Shown in pieces: positions 1 through 11,094 of a DNA stretch of 64,000 nt. The stretch spans positions 37,200,150 through 37,264,149 of the forward strand of contig NC_016134.3 of assembly GCF_000005505.3 (NCBI RefSeq), read 5' to 3'. How positions within the stretch are numbered: position 1 is the first letter of the stretch; each line of letters opens with the position of its first letter. A program made the translations under genes and the position numbers. This DNA comes from Brachypodium distachyon (Eukaryota > Streptophyta > Magnoliopsida > Poales > Poaceae). The notes beneath the pieces were generated by a model. The model searched no databases and was not told where the DNA came from. It saw nothing but the letters and a program-made list of their open reading frames with translations.

Positions 1-1145
1 AAGGTGTTTTTTGTTTATTTAATTGGTTCTAGATCTACGGTAAGTAAGGACGATTTAGAGTTTTGTAGTTTATGGATTCATGATGGAGTTGGTAACATTG
101 ATTTGAGAATAATGTTATTTAGATCTACCAGCAATACCTATTGGCAATTTGGCATGACTACTTTTTCGGCACAATTGATTGTTGATTTCTGTCGCCACTG
201 TGTGTTAAATGGGGTGTTGTCAAAGCAGGAAATCGCTAGCAGTGGGCCATGTGAATTTTATCCTCCCCCATGGCCCCTTCGGTTCTGTATTTAGGAATTG
301 CCAGATGAGGTTGATTAACTGTTCACTTTATCAGTTGAATCTGGTTTGTAAACTTACTGGTCATATGCATGTGTGAAGATATAACACTTCAAATTAATAT
401 GCAAGTGGAACTAAAATTCTCTGTGCCGCTGCCATGGATCCATCATGATTTTCTCGAGTATACAGGCATATGTCATGACTGATTGGTGAGGTAGAATAAA
501 ACTGATACATATGAATAGCATCAATTTGCACGCCCACCCCGCTGACCTTGGTTTATTTCTTCTTTTGTTTGTTGTAGGTTAGCTGGGGTTCTGTTTTCAT
601 TTTCGTTTCGGTAGTCATCATTTTGATGCTTTCGTGTAATACAAAAGTACACGCATTTGGGTGCACTTTCGAGAAAAAAATAGTTCGGAGTAATATTTTG
701 GACTGAGTAGTTGCTAATGAAGAACTTTCCAAGTTTGATCTGGGAAGTTGTGGGATAATGGAGGGAACACTCAATTCTATCTACCAAGTAGAATATATGT
801 GCCATGATCCTTTTGATCTGTTAGCTGCTGATGTTCTTAGCTCCCATGCATTCATTAAACCCACAGCTTGGCATTGATCATGCAGATTATTAAGTAATTA
901 CAGGTATAGCCCGTGCTGTTTATCGCTTCATTGCTCATCCTGTGATTATGTGGAAAAAAAGTGTCAGTTTAGATCTTTCTTGCACGCGATTTGTTATTTT
1001 CACAATATACTAACCTAAAATGTAATAAATGTACGTTCTGATATAAATATCCATGCTTGCTTACATTTTCTATGCTACTTTCTTTGCATCTGTAATTCAC
1101 CATGCTGTGACTTACTTTTTTGTGCATGGATTGATATTATGATAG
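1..1145 (+). other. Presumed intron of the BRX-like gene
   Basis: No reading frame here matches the BREVIS RADIX family. The exon that follows starts in the middle of the first BRX domain, just after an AG acceptor, so this AT-rich stretch is best read as an intron whose upstream exons lie left of the window. I saw no transposon ends in it. This is an inference from the gene structure. Confidence 0.6.
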
Positions 1146-2228
1146 CCGTGAGATGTTCAACAAATGGCAAGCACAAAGGTGGTGGGCTGAGAATTATGAT
1201 AAAGTTATGGAACTTTACAATGTACAAAGGTTTAACCATCAAAGTGTTCCTCTCCCCACTACTCCAAAGTCTGAAGATGAGGTGAGAAGTGCTTAATTTA
1301 TCTTTCTTAGCTGTTTCAATCACTAGAAGTCCGTCTTGTTGCATGACCTTTACGTTGTTCCATGGCATTTGCATCCTGCAGAGCTCCAAGGAGGATAGCC
1401 CAGTAACACCGCCGCTGGACAAGGAGCGAGTACCTCGTTCATTAAACAGAGCAACATCGGGTGGCGGAGCGATGGGTTACTCTTCATCAGATTCTCTTGA
1501 GCACCATTCAAATCACTACTGTAATGGCCTCCACCAGCACCAGCACCATGGACACCAGTGCTATGATTCAGTGGGGCTGGCATCGACACCGAAGCTGTCA
1601 AGTATTAGTGGAGCCAAGACAGAGACCTCATCGATGGATGCATCAATGAGGACGAGCTCCTCTCCCGAAGAGGTTGACAGATCTGATGAGCTCTCAGTGT
1701 CAATCAGCAATGCAAGCGACCAAGAGAGGGAATGGGTTGAAGAAGACCACCCCGGTGTATATATTACCATCCGGGCTTTGCCTGGCGGCATCAGAGAACT
1801 CCGGCGTGTTCGATTCAGGTTTGTCTTACATCGTGCTTATATTACCGTTCTTTGTGAATGGGATTATTCCAGAGCCGTTGTTGGGGGTAGCGTAAGGTCC
1901 TACAAATCGCAAAGATACGGAAATATTAACTTCTTAATCTTCGGAAAGCTGTGAAGTGTTGAGCATATATACAAGCCTGGAAAGACAGAATAACAACCTA
2001 ATCCTAACAATCGAAGTTTGGTGAAATGCGTAGAAGCGGTGCATGTTGAGTCGGCACCAACAAAGCTTTCCTTTTCCCCATTCGTACAAGGTAGGTGTGG
2101 TCATATGGCAAGAGACTCACTTCTTTCACTACTCTTGCTCTTTTTGTAGCCGGGAGAAGTTCAGCGAGATGCATGCGAGGCTATGGTGGGAAGAGAACCG
2201 AGCGAGGATACACGAGCAGTACCTCTGA
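1146..2228 (+). CDS. BRXL: BREVIS RADIX-like protein, 3' part (three exons, 5' end outside window)
   Basis: Exons are 1146-1281, 1382-1818 and 2150-2228 (stop TGA), with GT-AG introns; the two domain-internal junctions both split a serine codon as AG|C. The first exon gives the second half of BRX domain 1 (REMFNKWQAQRWWAENYDKV). The middle exon is a Ser/His-rich linker followed by the start of BRX domain 2 (EWVEEDHPGVYITIRALPGG), and the last exon ends it (REKFSEMHARLWWEENRARI). Two BRX domains are the hallmark of this plant-only family, which acts at the plasma membrane and in the nucleus in auxin transport, root growth and stomatal polarity (family knowledge). The N-terminal motifs are missing because they lie upstream of base 1. 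Which BRX-like paralogue this is cannot be decided here. Confidence 0.93.
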
Positions 2229-2876
2229 GACGGAAGAGACTCACATCAAAACAACACAACACAGGGACCTTTTTCTTATTCCACATGAGCTAGCTGTTAA
2301 TCGATGTACATTTGGAGTTGGAGCTTACGCCCTCTCTCTTGGCAGCAGCGGTAGTGTATGCATGTGAAGTTAAAAAAGGCATTGTTTTACTGTACTAACC
2401 TGCTAGGCTCTGGTTATGTGTCCATTGACATGTTTTCCTTGCACGGTTTTGGGTTCAGTTTGGACTGTGAGTCTGTCTTGAGTAGTAGTAACTCGAAGGG
2501 TGTGTAGCCTAGGGATGCCATGCCATCTGTCCTGAAAGGCTGGAACCGTCCGTGGTTTGCAAAAACCCGTGCTCCGTCAGGGATGCTGGTGTTGTGGATT
2601 CTTACCGGGACTGCTGTGAAATTCTCGTGTAAGCCTATTTTTGAAGCAGGCCACTGAGGTGTTTCTTGTCCAATTTCGTTTCTTCTCCGGTAACCCAATC
2701 GGATGCCTCCAAGTTCCTACCCACTCCAAAGAACTGATGCCTGCTTATGGTTTTCAACCAGGTTTTATTATAGAAGACCACTATTTTGGCGGTCTAATTT
2801 TTCGACCGATGTTTGGCAACAAAATAATCCTCTGATGATTGTTATGTAAAAAAAATAAGCACTATTGAACTCCTTT
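2229..2876 (+). other. 3' UTR and downstream flank of the BRX-like gene
   Basis: No coding frame or transposon end is convincing here. The first few hundred bases are likely 3' UTR. An A-rich run lies near 2846-2860. Confidence 0.4.
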
Positions 2877-3304
2877 GTGGATATGCATTTTTTTTTCGTG
2901 AAACAGAACTTTCATTCATTAGACAGCAGTGGAGCGGTCATGCTGAATACACCTGGTTAAAAACACCGGCACCCGAGAGACTCCCAGGCACACTCCGGTT
3001 CAGTGATAGATGCACATTTAGCAGTAAAATGTGCTGCAGCATTTGCCAAACGGCTTACAAAACACGCGAAATCCCGGTAATCTCCTCAATTTGGGTTAGA
3101 ATCGGCAAGATCGCTGACCTGTTCTTTTTCCTTGTCTTGGAAAGCTCAGTGAACACCTGACAATCAGATTTCATAATGACCTTTGACGTATTAATAGACC
3201 CGCACAACAGCACCCAATCACCGCAAACTAGCGGTTCTTCTGTTAGAGGATGAGCAATATGCTCGTAACAGATTGATTTAGCGCAAAGATTGGTGGATAT
3301 GTAT
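2877..3304 (-). mobile_element. 5'-truncated LINE with RNase H-like C-terminus and target-site duplication
   Basis: The minus strand encodes, with one frame break, a decayed RNase H-like tail: a piece around DCQVFTELSKTRKKNRSAIL, then RLANAAAHFTAKCAS and an EPECAWESL end. This is the layout of the RNase H domain found at the end of many plant LINE ORF2 proteins. A T-run at 2888-2896 on the plus strand is the poly(A) tail of a minus-strand insertion. Near-identical 12-bp direct repeats flank it: 2877-2888 and 3293-3304 (one mismatch). So about 404 bp of 3' LINE sequence landed here and decayed. Confidence 0.75.
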
Positions 3305-3646
3305 CCAGCAGTCTAGTTCAGTACTACTAGGATGTAGCAAATCAAGTTCAGTACTAATTTGTTCAGAAGAAAAAGAACAGAGAAAAATATTGATTTTTCA
3401 TTGACGCACAACACCTAACATATCATCTTACGCTAATGAGCTTTCACTATCAAACATAGATAGGCCGGCCGAATGCCTAATACCATAATTACACGCACAA
3501 TCACATCCCTTTTGGACCTTGTGGTCAATATATAAATAAAATAAACAAAGCTAATGTAGGACTCTCCTTCAAGCAACTACCGTTGTTGACGTGGTATCTC
3601 TACCCAGTATGTCAGCTGAGTGGCTCTCTAGATAGGGAGAGAGTAT
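3305..3646. other. Intergenic, nothing recognised
   Basis: AT-rich DNA without a supported gene or repeat end on either strand. Confidence 0.4.
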
Positions 3647-3890
3647 TACTCCTCCATTTCACAAAGATTAGCGTATTTTGTTTCGTTAAGACAAGATTTT
3701 GACCAATGATAATTCTATTAATACGTGTTTTTACGTACATGAAATTTATATTAATAGATTCCTCTTTAAAAGTTCTTTCTAATAATCATGATTTTGTATC
3801 ATATAGATTACATATTAATAGTATAATTCTTGATCAAAGTCTTATCTTAACGAAACAAAATATGTCAAACTTTGTGAAAATGGGGGAGTA
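3647..3890. mobile_element. Stowaway-like MITE (about 244 bp)
   Basis: The ends are inverted repeats: tactcctccatttcacaaag at the left and ctttgtgaaaatgggggagta at the right, with a further inner match around AAACAAAATA. The CTCCCTCC-type end is typical of grass Stowaway (Tc1/mariner-like) MITEs. The interior is AT-rich, and its only open frame runs into the ends. Confidence 0.75.
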
Positions 3891-4658
3891 TTGTGCACAA
3901 GGACTTATGGTGCATCCGACTTTCTGGCCTTGGTTACACCTCAAAAAAGTGTTGAAAATTTCAGAAAATAATTGAACAATCTCCGCCACAGATCGATATA
4001 CAAAAATCTAGGTTGGACCTAGCCGTAGAGGTGCAAACGGGATCCCGCGAAGAGCCCACTTCTAGTTCATTTTTCAAATCTTCTAATGTTAGAATTGAAC
4101 TAGAAGCAAGCCTTTTACAGGATCCCTTTTGCATCCCTACCTAGCCGACTCGTTCGCTTCCCCACATTGGATTGCTGTCCTCCGAATTGATAAGAATGGA
4201 AGCGTCATGAGTGCCGTTTTCCAAATGGCATGAGCCGTCACCCTGTCCCAGATTTCATGCCATCATCGCCGTGGGAGAACAGCAAGAACGCCACCGCCAC
4301 CGCGAGGCCAAAGGCTGAAACGAACTACGATGGAATGATGTGTGTACAATCGTCACCGTAGGATGGCCACCATGGTGGGAGATTTGCCCCTACCGCTGCT
4401 GTCCACTGCGAGAGGCGAAAGGGGGGTTGGAGGGAAGAGGTGGTGGCTAGGGTTCAGGAAGGAGGAGGTGGGAGCTAAGGTTTGAGGATGGAGGGGAATC
4501 TTCGTCTCACTACCCCAACAGACAAGAGATATTAACCATTATTAATATGGTGAATTACATGTAATTTGTAATCCAAGTTAAGACAAGGCCACAGTGAAGG
4601 CAGTTAGAACATCATCCACAAACCACAGCTCTTGTTTATTCCAAGAAAAGACTGTTAA
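3891..4658. other. Intergenic, nothing recognised
   Basis: No gene on either strand. A G-rich purine stretch sits at about 4405-4495. Confidence 0.4.
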
Positions 4659-5486
4659 CCTACATAACTTTTTTTTTGTAAAAGGTAGGATTCCGAATTT
4701 ATTCATTACTAGTAGCACAAAGTACAAGCACACCCACAACAGATTTCGAAATACAAACAAGTCCTTGGACTTTGCAGAAAGGACCCTCAAAGGAGAAGAA
4801 GAAACGCAATTGGGTCCTCGATCCTCAATCGGTGCTCTCCTCGCCGTCGCCGGGGACGACAAAGCCGTCGCAGCTGGTTGCTGCGACCACCAACCAGGGG
4901 AAGAACTGCCTCCAAATCGGCACTCCGGCCAGGAGGAAAAGATTCGGTCGCCCTTCGACCAGAAGATGCAGAGGAACGGCGGGAGCCGGCGGCCGATTGC
5001 AGGCGCCTAAGCTCCTCCACGGTATCCCCTGCTAATGAGCTCGACCACAAGAGGAAATCTTCAACCCGCTTCCATCCTCTCGCCGGAGAGCCACCACCAC
5101 AATGACTCTGACCTCAAGAGGAGGAACTGAGGACTCCCTGCAAAGAAAGGACCGCGAGTTTATTTGGGAGGTTGCCGTCGTCCATCTCCATAGCAGCCGA
5201 CCTCCGGCCACCACAGGGATATCCGCCACCAAACGCCGCCGATCGCTACTCGCACGCGGTCCCAGACTACCTCCTAACGGCATAGCACCACACCCCGGCA
5301 TTAAGCCGAACATCCCAGAGGGAAACCTAACTCCAACGGAGCTCCGGACACCTACCCCATCCCCACCGGCGAAGCCGGTAGTGAGGATCCGGGCTCAGGC
5401 CGAGCTCCAGGCGAGATCTAAGATTTTTTCCTGCAAGAACAGTAGAGAAGGGGACAAAGAAGAGAGAGTTAAGCCTACATAACTTT
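4659..5486 (-). mobile_element. Polyadenylated retroposon (about 800 bp) with target-site duplication
   Basis: The 13-mer cctacataacttt occurs at 4659-4671 and again at 5474-5486, with GTTAA just before each copy (one extra g on the right). Directly inside the left copy is a T-run, which is a poly(A) tail read on the minus strand, and AATAAA lies just upstream of it in that direction. The roughly 800 bp between the repeats are GC-rich and hold only broken frames. This is the structure of an LINE-driven insertion: either a non-autonomous or 5'-truncated LINE, or a processed copy of a transcript. I do not recognise a protein in it. Confidence 0.75.
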
Positions 5487-6006
5487 ACCCCAACTTTCCA
5501 ATGACCATAAACAAAGAGATGGACATCGACTGTGTCCATCGACATATTCCTCAGGTGACTCATGTGGCATGTAGTTCATGATCAGATTCAGAAACTAGAG
5601 ATGGACATAAATGACATGGAATCAGCTTGGTGCATGCTGGAGTGGGTGGAATGGAATGGTGATGTGCATGCCATGTTTGGACTGAAGCAGAGCAGTAAAC
5701 AAGCAGAATGAACTGCACCGCAGCGTTGAAATTGTTTCTGTCATGCATATATACTAGAAGGGTACACGCGCGTTGCTGCGCCGTACTGGATGCTTTTCTA
5801 TATTTGTCGTTCATATTATCTCTATTTTATGTGATTGTTTTAATGTAATTTTTTGATGTTTTACCATGATTAGCAAGTTCACTTTTATCGTGTGCAACAT
5901 CAAAAGCTACCAATAGAATAACACAAACAGAAGGGGCAAATAAAATATTACTCGTATCATTGAAAGAAACCCAAATGGAGTTGAGTAGAACCGTCACCCC
6001 ACATAT

Positions 6007-6124
6007 GTTCAGTACTAACTTACATGTATAGTCACTAAAATCAATCTCTTCCTGTTCAGTACTAACTTACATGTAGTGGTTAAAAAAAAACTTACATGTA
6101 TAGTCACTGAAATCAATCTCTCCC
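6007..6124 (+). repeat. About 47-bp direct duplication; second copy carries a micro-insertion
   Basis: The segment gttcagtactaacttacatg with the following 27 bases (6007-6053) is repeated from 6054. The second copy contains an extra gttggt-like A-rich scrap (gtggttaaaaaaaa, 6076-6089) plus a second copy of acttacatgta (6065-6075 and 6090-6100). The first copy therefore shows the site before insertion. Confidence 0.8.
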
Positions 6125-6396
6125 TCTCATGTATCTATGTGCTCTATAATCCTTTGACAACGAAGTCACGCCAACCAAGAGTCTCTTGGATAACCACACA
6201 AACACAGTTAAATAATAGCAACATATGAGAACAAATACATGCATGCCAATCTAATTAGAATAAAAGACCATATCAGTTATAGCAGAAGCCTCTGGCTTTG
6301 AACCATAAACAGTGGTCGATTGCAACGTCCATACACCCTGTAGAGTCGAAGGTCTTTAAGACGAATATAACACAACACTCCAACTTCAGTGTTTAC

Positions 6397-6848
6397 ATCA
6401 ATCTGAAAATTGATAGCATTTTCAACGGATAGAGAAGCAAACATCAGATATGAACATATAACTCATGACAGCTTATACACAAAGGCTAAAACACAATCTT
6501 TTGGACATCAATCCGAAAATTGATAGCAAATTGATAGCATTTTCAACGGATAGAGAAGCAAACATCATATATGAACATATAACTCATGACAGCTTATACA
6601 CAAAGGCTAAAACACAATCTTCTGGACATCAATCTGAAAATTAATAGCATTTTCAGCGAATAGAGAAGCAAACATCAGATAGGAACATGTAACTCATGAC
6701 AACTTATACACAAAGGCTAAAACACAATCTTCTGGACATCAATCTAAAAATTAATAGCATTTGCAGCGGATAGAGAAGCAAACATCAGATAGGAACAGAT
6801 AACTCATGACAACTTATACACAAAAGGCTAAAACACAATCTTCTGGAC
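6397..6848 (+). repeat. Minisatellite, four copies of a 110-bp unit
   Basis: Units start at 6397, 6507, 6628 and 6738, each opening with atcaatctgaaaatt or a near variant and ending in cttytggac. The lengths are about 110, 121, 110 and 111 bp. The second unit is longer because of an 11-bp internal duplication (gatagcaaatt). Copies differ by only a few bases, so the amplification is fairly recent. Confidence 0.9.
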
Positions 6849-6858
6849 AAAGAAAAAG

Positions 6859-6986
6859 GTAATGCCAAAGAATATATCCTAGCATGCCAAAAGAAATCAA
6901 CAAATTGTTGATTCTTCCGTGTGGTAATGCCAAAGAACATATCCTAGCATGCTAAAAAAAATCAACAAATTGTTGATTCTTCCACA
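6859..6986 (+). repeat. Two tandem copies of a 64-bp unit
   Basis: The unit starts ggtaatgccaaagaa and ends in caaattgttgattcttcc; copies lie at 6859-6922 and 6923-6986. Each unit contains a small palindrome, aatcaacaaattgttgatt. Confidence 0.85.
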
Positions 6987-7306
6987 GAATCAACAGGTCT
7001 TGTACTTAATTTAATTGGATTTGTTCTTAAGTGCACCCGCTTCTCCATGAGCACACCTCCTCCTGCAGAGCTTCGAGCTCTAGGGCCCAAGACCGGGTGA
7101 GTTCTTGTCTCCACAAGGCTCTGCCTGTCATTTTCTTGCTCATGTAGCTCTGCTACTTCTTGTTTCCATTTCTTTCAAAAAACCGAATCAATATAGGTAC
7201 GAGCAAAAAAGAGAGAATAAAATGCATTATCATGTCTACTTATAATGCAGATGTGGGAATACCATGAATCAATTCTGACATGAACCAGATAACTAATGTT
7301 GAAAAG

Positions 7307-7338
7307 TATGCTAAGTTTCCCTAAAAAAATATGTTAAG
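7307..7338 (+). repeat. Micro-insertion with 9-bp flanking repeats
   Basis: tatgctaag (7307-7315) and tatgttaag (7330-7338) flank tttccctaaaaaaa. An A-rich scrap between short direct repeats fits a minimal retroposon landing. The repeat is short and has one mismatch, so this is one of the weaker cases. Confidence 0.4.
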
Positions 7339-9221
7339 GAATAGAGGCTATGTATATAAAACTAAGATAAAAATAATAATTAGGCTTCCAAATTAGATAA
7401 GGACTAATCCGTTCAATGTGTCAGTATTATCCTATCTGCTTATAATACAGATGTGAGAAATAATTAATCGAACATCAAACATATGGGCATATGGGTGTAA
7501 CATCTGATAGGTTTAGGACAACAGAGGGGGGCTTGTTCCCTTTCTTATGGATCCAAGGCATCAGCAGAAGGAATGAGATGAACCAAACCTCCCGATTTTT
7601 CAACTTCAATCCCATATCCATAGGTTTTTCCTGAAGCACCTTTATCTCCAAACTTAAAAAACTGATTTCTAACTACTAGAGAAGTAACAAGACCTGCAAT
7701 ATGATTTAGTACAATGAAGTTAACTGGTTAACACAGATTGTTGGCCATGAAGTTCTAACTAAATGATAAATACGGAATGACCAATAACTCTAAAAATATA
7801 GAGCCACTTAAATATAGTCATCGAAATTGTAGCATGGAACGCATTAATAAAAAGTAAAACACTTGAATTAAGCATATATACAGTACACAGAACTTCAAAC
7901 TTCCAAGCCATTCATGTTAAGCTTGTACCGTTGACGCCTTGCATGAAAATGGTAGCACATATATATGTAAGGTAATTGGTAAATTTGTCCTCATAGTTGG
8001 AGAGAGAGAGTGTTGTGATTGTGAAACATCATCTACCGAAGAATTTTGTCTTTCCTGCTATAGACAATATAAAGGGCGATGTATTTAATACTCAATCTCT
8101 ATTGGCTAGGTGGTGCGCAAGATACTTACATCACCTAGACATATTTCTTCAACTGTCTGATGCTTCGAGCTTTTTTGTATGCTCCTGAACTTCTATTTGC
8201 AATATCTTTCTTCCATCATGGTTCTATGAGTTGCAATATGGGCAACAATGTGAGCAACAATATAAAAAGCAAATATGAGCATAAACTTAATAATATATAG
8301 ACAATATAAAGAGCAACAATATGATCAGAAACTTAATAATCTACTAAATTCAAAATTAACCTTGCATTGAGGAGGTGTAATGGAACTAGAAACCACAGGA
8401 AGTTTTCCATAGACAGAGCAAACAATCTTTCAGACATAAAGCACTGCATATGTACTCACGCAATCTCTTATGCCAGTTAAATAATCACATATATACAAGA
8501 ACAAAGTACACTACACCTATTCTAGAAAAAATAAAAGAGCTCTGCCCCATGGTAATCTTTTGCGCACATTTCATCAAACATCTTGCGGGACACGAAACTA
8601 TCACATATAGGCAGCAACAAAGAGATTAGCCACTTTAATCCTCTGCTCCTTCTCCTATACTTGGACAAGCTAGAGATGAGTATGATGGCATGAAAACTTA
8701 TTAACATGATGAGATACTGGGAATTGTTTGATTGTTCATAAGACATTCCAGCTACACAAATAGCACTCTAAATACCAATGGCCACAAGCATAACCAACCT
8801 CAATCATCGCAGCAAATTTTTACCTAGGAAGTACTGAGGTTTGGGCCTGAAATTGGTTGGTTTCCTTAATCAGAGTACTCGGAGGAAGCGGAAAACCAAC
8901 AAGCGCCTGACCATGCCGAATAACTCCACCGAGGAGGATCACATGCAGCAGGCGACCACAGGGCCGCTCCCTTGCTGAGTACTTACTGATGAACTCTTGG
9001 AACGTGGTGGTCCTGAGTTGGGGTGATTGCCGATGGTGACTCGCCGGATATCACCGCATCAGGCGGCCGCTGTAACCCCAACCGCCACCAAATTTGTCAA
9101 CGCCTGAACACCCCGGCCGGAACCGCCACGAGATCAGCCACCGATTGAACAGGACCTTCGGACAGATACAACAGCAGCGCCAGCCACAAACAGCACCCGC
9201 CGAAGAAACCACCGCCGTCAT

Positions 9222-9262
9222 AAAAAATGCTACGCCTTTCCTCAAAATAAAAAACGCTACGC
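9222..9262 (+). repeat. Micro-insertion with 14-bp flanking repeats
   Basis: aaaaaatgctacgc (9222-9235) and aaaaaacgctacgc (9249-9262) flank ctttcctcaaaat. The scrap resembles the one at 23886-23907 (cgttcctctcaaaaaag...), which suggests the same source tail. Confidence 0.55.
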
Positions 9263-9530
9263 AGGCAAACCCTTGCTCCCAGAGAAAAGCTTTTATAGGC
9301 CGAGATTCAGTCGGTGATAAGAACGAAGGGAGGAAGAGGAAGCAAAATCGGACTAGGATGGAAGATTGTGGAAGACGGAATCGTGTCAGGATCGATGGAA
9401 GATTGTAGAAGATGGAGGTCGGTGGAAGAAAGAAAAACAAGCCGTCACCGTGACTCCGTGAGGCACAACTGTAGCGTGAAAGCGACTCGTGGTTTGTTCC
9501 TAGGACGAAGAATTCACCGGCTTTAGGAGA

Positions 9531-9936
9531 TGTATCTCATTAAAACACCTTCACTACCATTTAAGAGCAGGGTAACATGTATTCAAATAAATTAACTCCA
9601 CCAAACGTCGTCCTTCAGAGATTTGCTAATGGTTCATTAGGATGGAACATAACAGAAAGAGTATAGTTGTTAGCAATGACCATGAAAAGACCATCTGGCT
9701 TGTTCTAAGCACAAAGAGTGAATTTCCTTGCAAAGGCTCGGAACTTGAAATATGTGATTAAACAGCACACGCCATAAGTCAAGTGGATTGTATTGAAGGA
9801 ACAAACGACGACTATCTACAAACACTCATCACCATTTCTCCTTTTAAGACCTGAAAGATCAGATAAGCTGTGGAAAGGGACGAAAGAAACAAAGCAAAAG
9901 CACCTAATTTGCATTATCTATACTTGCCATCAGAAG
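9531..9936. other. 3' flank of the carrier gene
   Basis: This is the downstream side of the minus-strand carrier gene and probably contains its 3' UTR. No separate gene is supported. Confidence 0.4.
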
Positions 9937-11094
9937 TCAGGGCACGCCACCGTCCTGCCCCTTGGCGGAGAGTCGCTTGAGGAACTCGTACGTGGTGATC
10001 ATGGTGGTGGCAGACAAGGACATGGACGCCCACCTCGGGCCAAGCCCCCTGTAACACGCGCCCCACCCGCCTTCCTTGATCAGCCTCCGTACCGTCCGCC
10101 CCACGGTGACCGGCTCACCGTCGCCGTCCATGACCTGCATCCTGGTCTTGATGGTGTCCAGCGGCATGGTCACAAGCGCCGCGGCACCGCCCGCCACCGC
10201 GGCACTCGTGCCCTGCACCAGCATAAGAGTCTTACAATTCGGCTGCACTGAGGTGTCTCCGTCGACGCCATCGATTTGGTGCACACCAACACCATACTGG
10301 CACAGGTAGCAGCCGATCCCACTCCAGATTATCTTCTGCGATAGTGAGTAAGTAGCCCACCACACGGCATTGGAGGGTGCGTAGGTGAGGATAGACATGC
10401 CGAAGCCACGGTACAGGCCGCGGAGACCGTCGGAGGCTACGATCTTGCGGAAGGCGTCAAGGCCGCCGCGGTAGCGGGAGTTCGGGCACGCGTTACCCTG
10501 CACCATGAGGCGCTGGCTGATGACGTCGACGGGGGTCCACACGACCTGCGCGGCGATGGCAGCGGTGAGTCCCGCGGCGGCGCCTGCAGCCGCAGACGCG
10601 GCAGGCTCCGGAGCGCCGAGGCTGAGCGCGGCCGGGCCGACGGCGGAGCGCGTGGCCTCGAGGGCCCCCATGTAGAGCGCTCGCGCGGGCACGGTTCCGG
10701 CGAGGGAGGTCGCGAAGCCACGGTAGAAGGCGAGGGGCCCCTCCCGCCGCAGGATTGTGGTGGCCGCGGCAGCTGCGGAGGGCGGGAGCCCTGCCCCCGC
10801 GGCGTGCGCCGGGGGCGGTTCCGGCGCAACCTGCAGGCGCGTCTTGAGGACGACGGCGGGGTAGAGCGCGGCGGAGACGGCGGAGAAGAGCCCCGCGCCG
10901 AGGAAGAAGAAGCGCGATTTGTCGAGCCGGTCCCAGTTGATGTCCGCCGGGAGCTGTAGCTCCTGAGAGCTCCCAGCCTGCTCCGCCGCCGCGTCCGGCG
11001 GCGGCGGAGGCGCCTGCCGGCGATCTATGGCCTCTCCTCCATGCCGGCTCGCCGGAGACAGCAGTCGGTCACTCTTAACGTTGCTTTCCTGCAC
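9937..11094 (-). CDS. Mitochondrial carrier protein, SLC25A44-like
   Basis: The open frame codes for about 385 residues. From roughly residue 50 it aligns by eye with plant carriers of the SLC25A44 group: a DINWDRLDKSRFF opening, then three carrier repeats. Their signature sites are PAVVLK (79-84), PVDVIS (188-193) and PLDTIK (311-316). The consensus is P-x-[DE]-x-x-[KR], so repeat 1 lacks the acidic residue and repeat 2 the basic one. Each repeat is followed by a glycine-rich YRGF or YRGLG element. The protein should span the inner mitochondrial membrane six times and move a small metabolite; the substrate is not predictable here. Single exon, GC-rich. The start is unresolved: the frame is open from the TAG at 11158-11160, but the first in-frame ATG encodes residue 142, inside the first carrier repeat. 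The end at 11094 is a GTG and only a placeholder. Confidence 0.88.
   Translation of the reverse strand: MQESNVKSDRLLSPASRHGGEAIDRRQAPPPPPDAAAEQAGSSQELQLPADINWDRLDKSRFFFLGAGLFSAVSAALYPAVVLKTRLQVAPEPPPAHAAGAGLPPSAAAAATTILRREGPLAFYRGFATSLAGTVPARALYMGALEATRSAVGPAALSLGAPEPAASAAAGAAAGLTAAIAAQVVWTPVDVISQRLMVQGNACPNSRYRGGLDAFRKIVASDGLRGLYRGFGMSILTYAPSNAVWWATYSLSQKIIWSGIGCYLCQYGVGVHQIDGVDGDTSVQPNCKTLMLVQGTSAAVAGGAAALVTMPLDTIKTRMQVMDGDGEPVTVGRTVRRLIKEGGWGACYRGLGPRWASMSLSATTMITTYEFLKRLSAKGQDGGVP

Larger units (their letters stand above)
5754..9530 (-). mobile_element. Candidate non-autonomous Helitron
   Basis: On the minus strand the sequence at 5754-5786 ends in CTAG followed by T. It is preceded by a GC-rich palindrome (GTAC...GCGC-loop-GCGC...GTAC, 5762-5786) containing CAACGCGCG, which strongly resembles grass Helitron 3' ends. 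A possible 5' end is TC at 9530 on the minus strand, preceded by A, which would fit insertion between A and T. The interior has no helicase or Rep frame. It holds a minisatellite and, at about 9289-9298, a TATAAAAG on the minus strand in a gene-like leader. The 3' end is fairly convincing; the 5' end is a guess. Confidence 0.4.
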
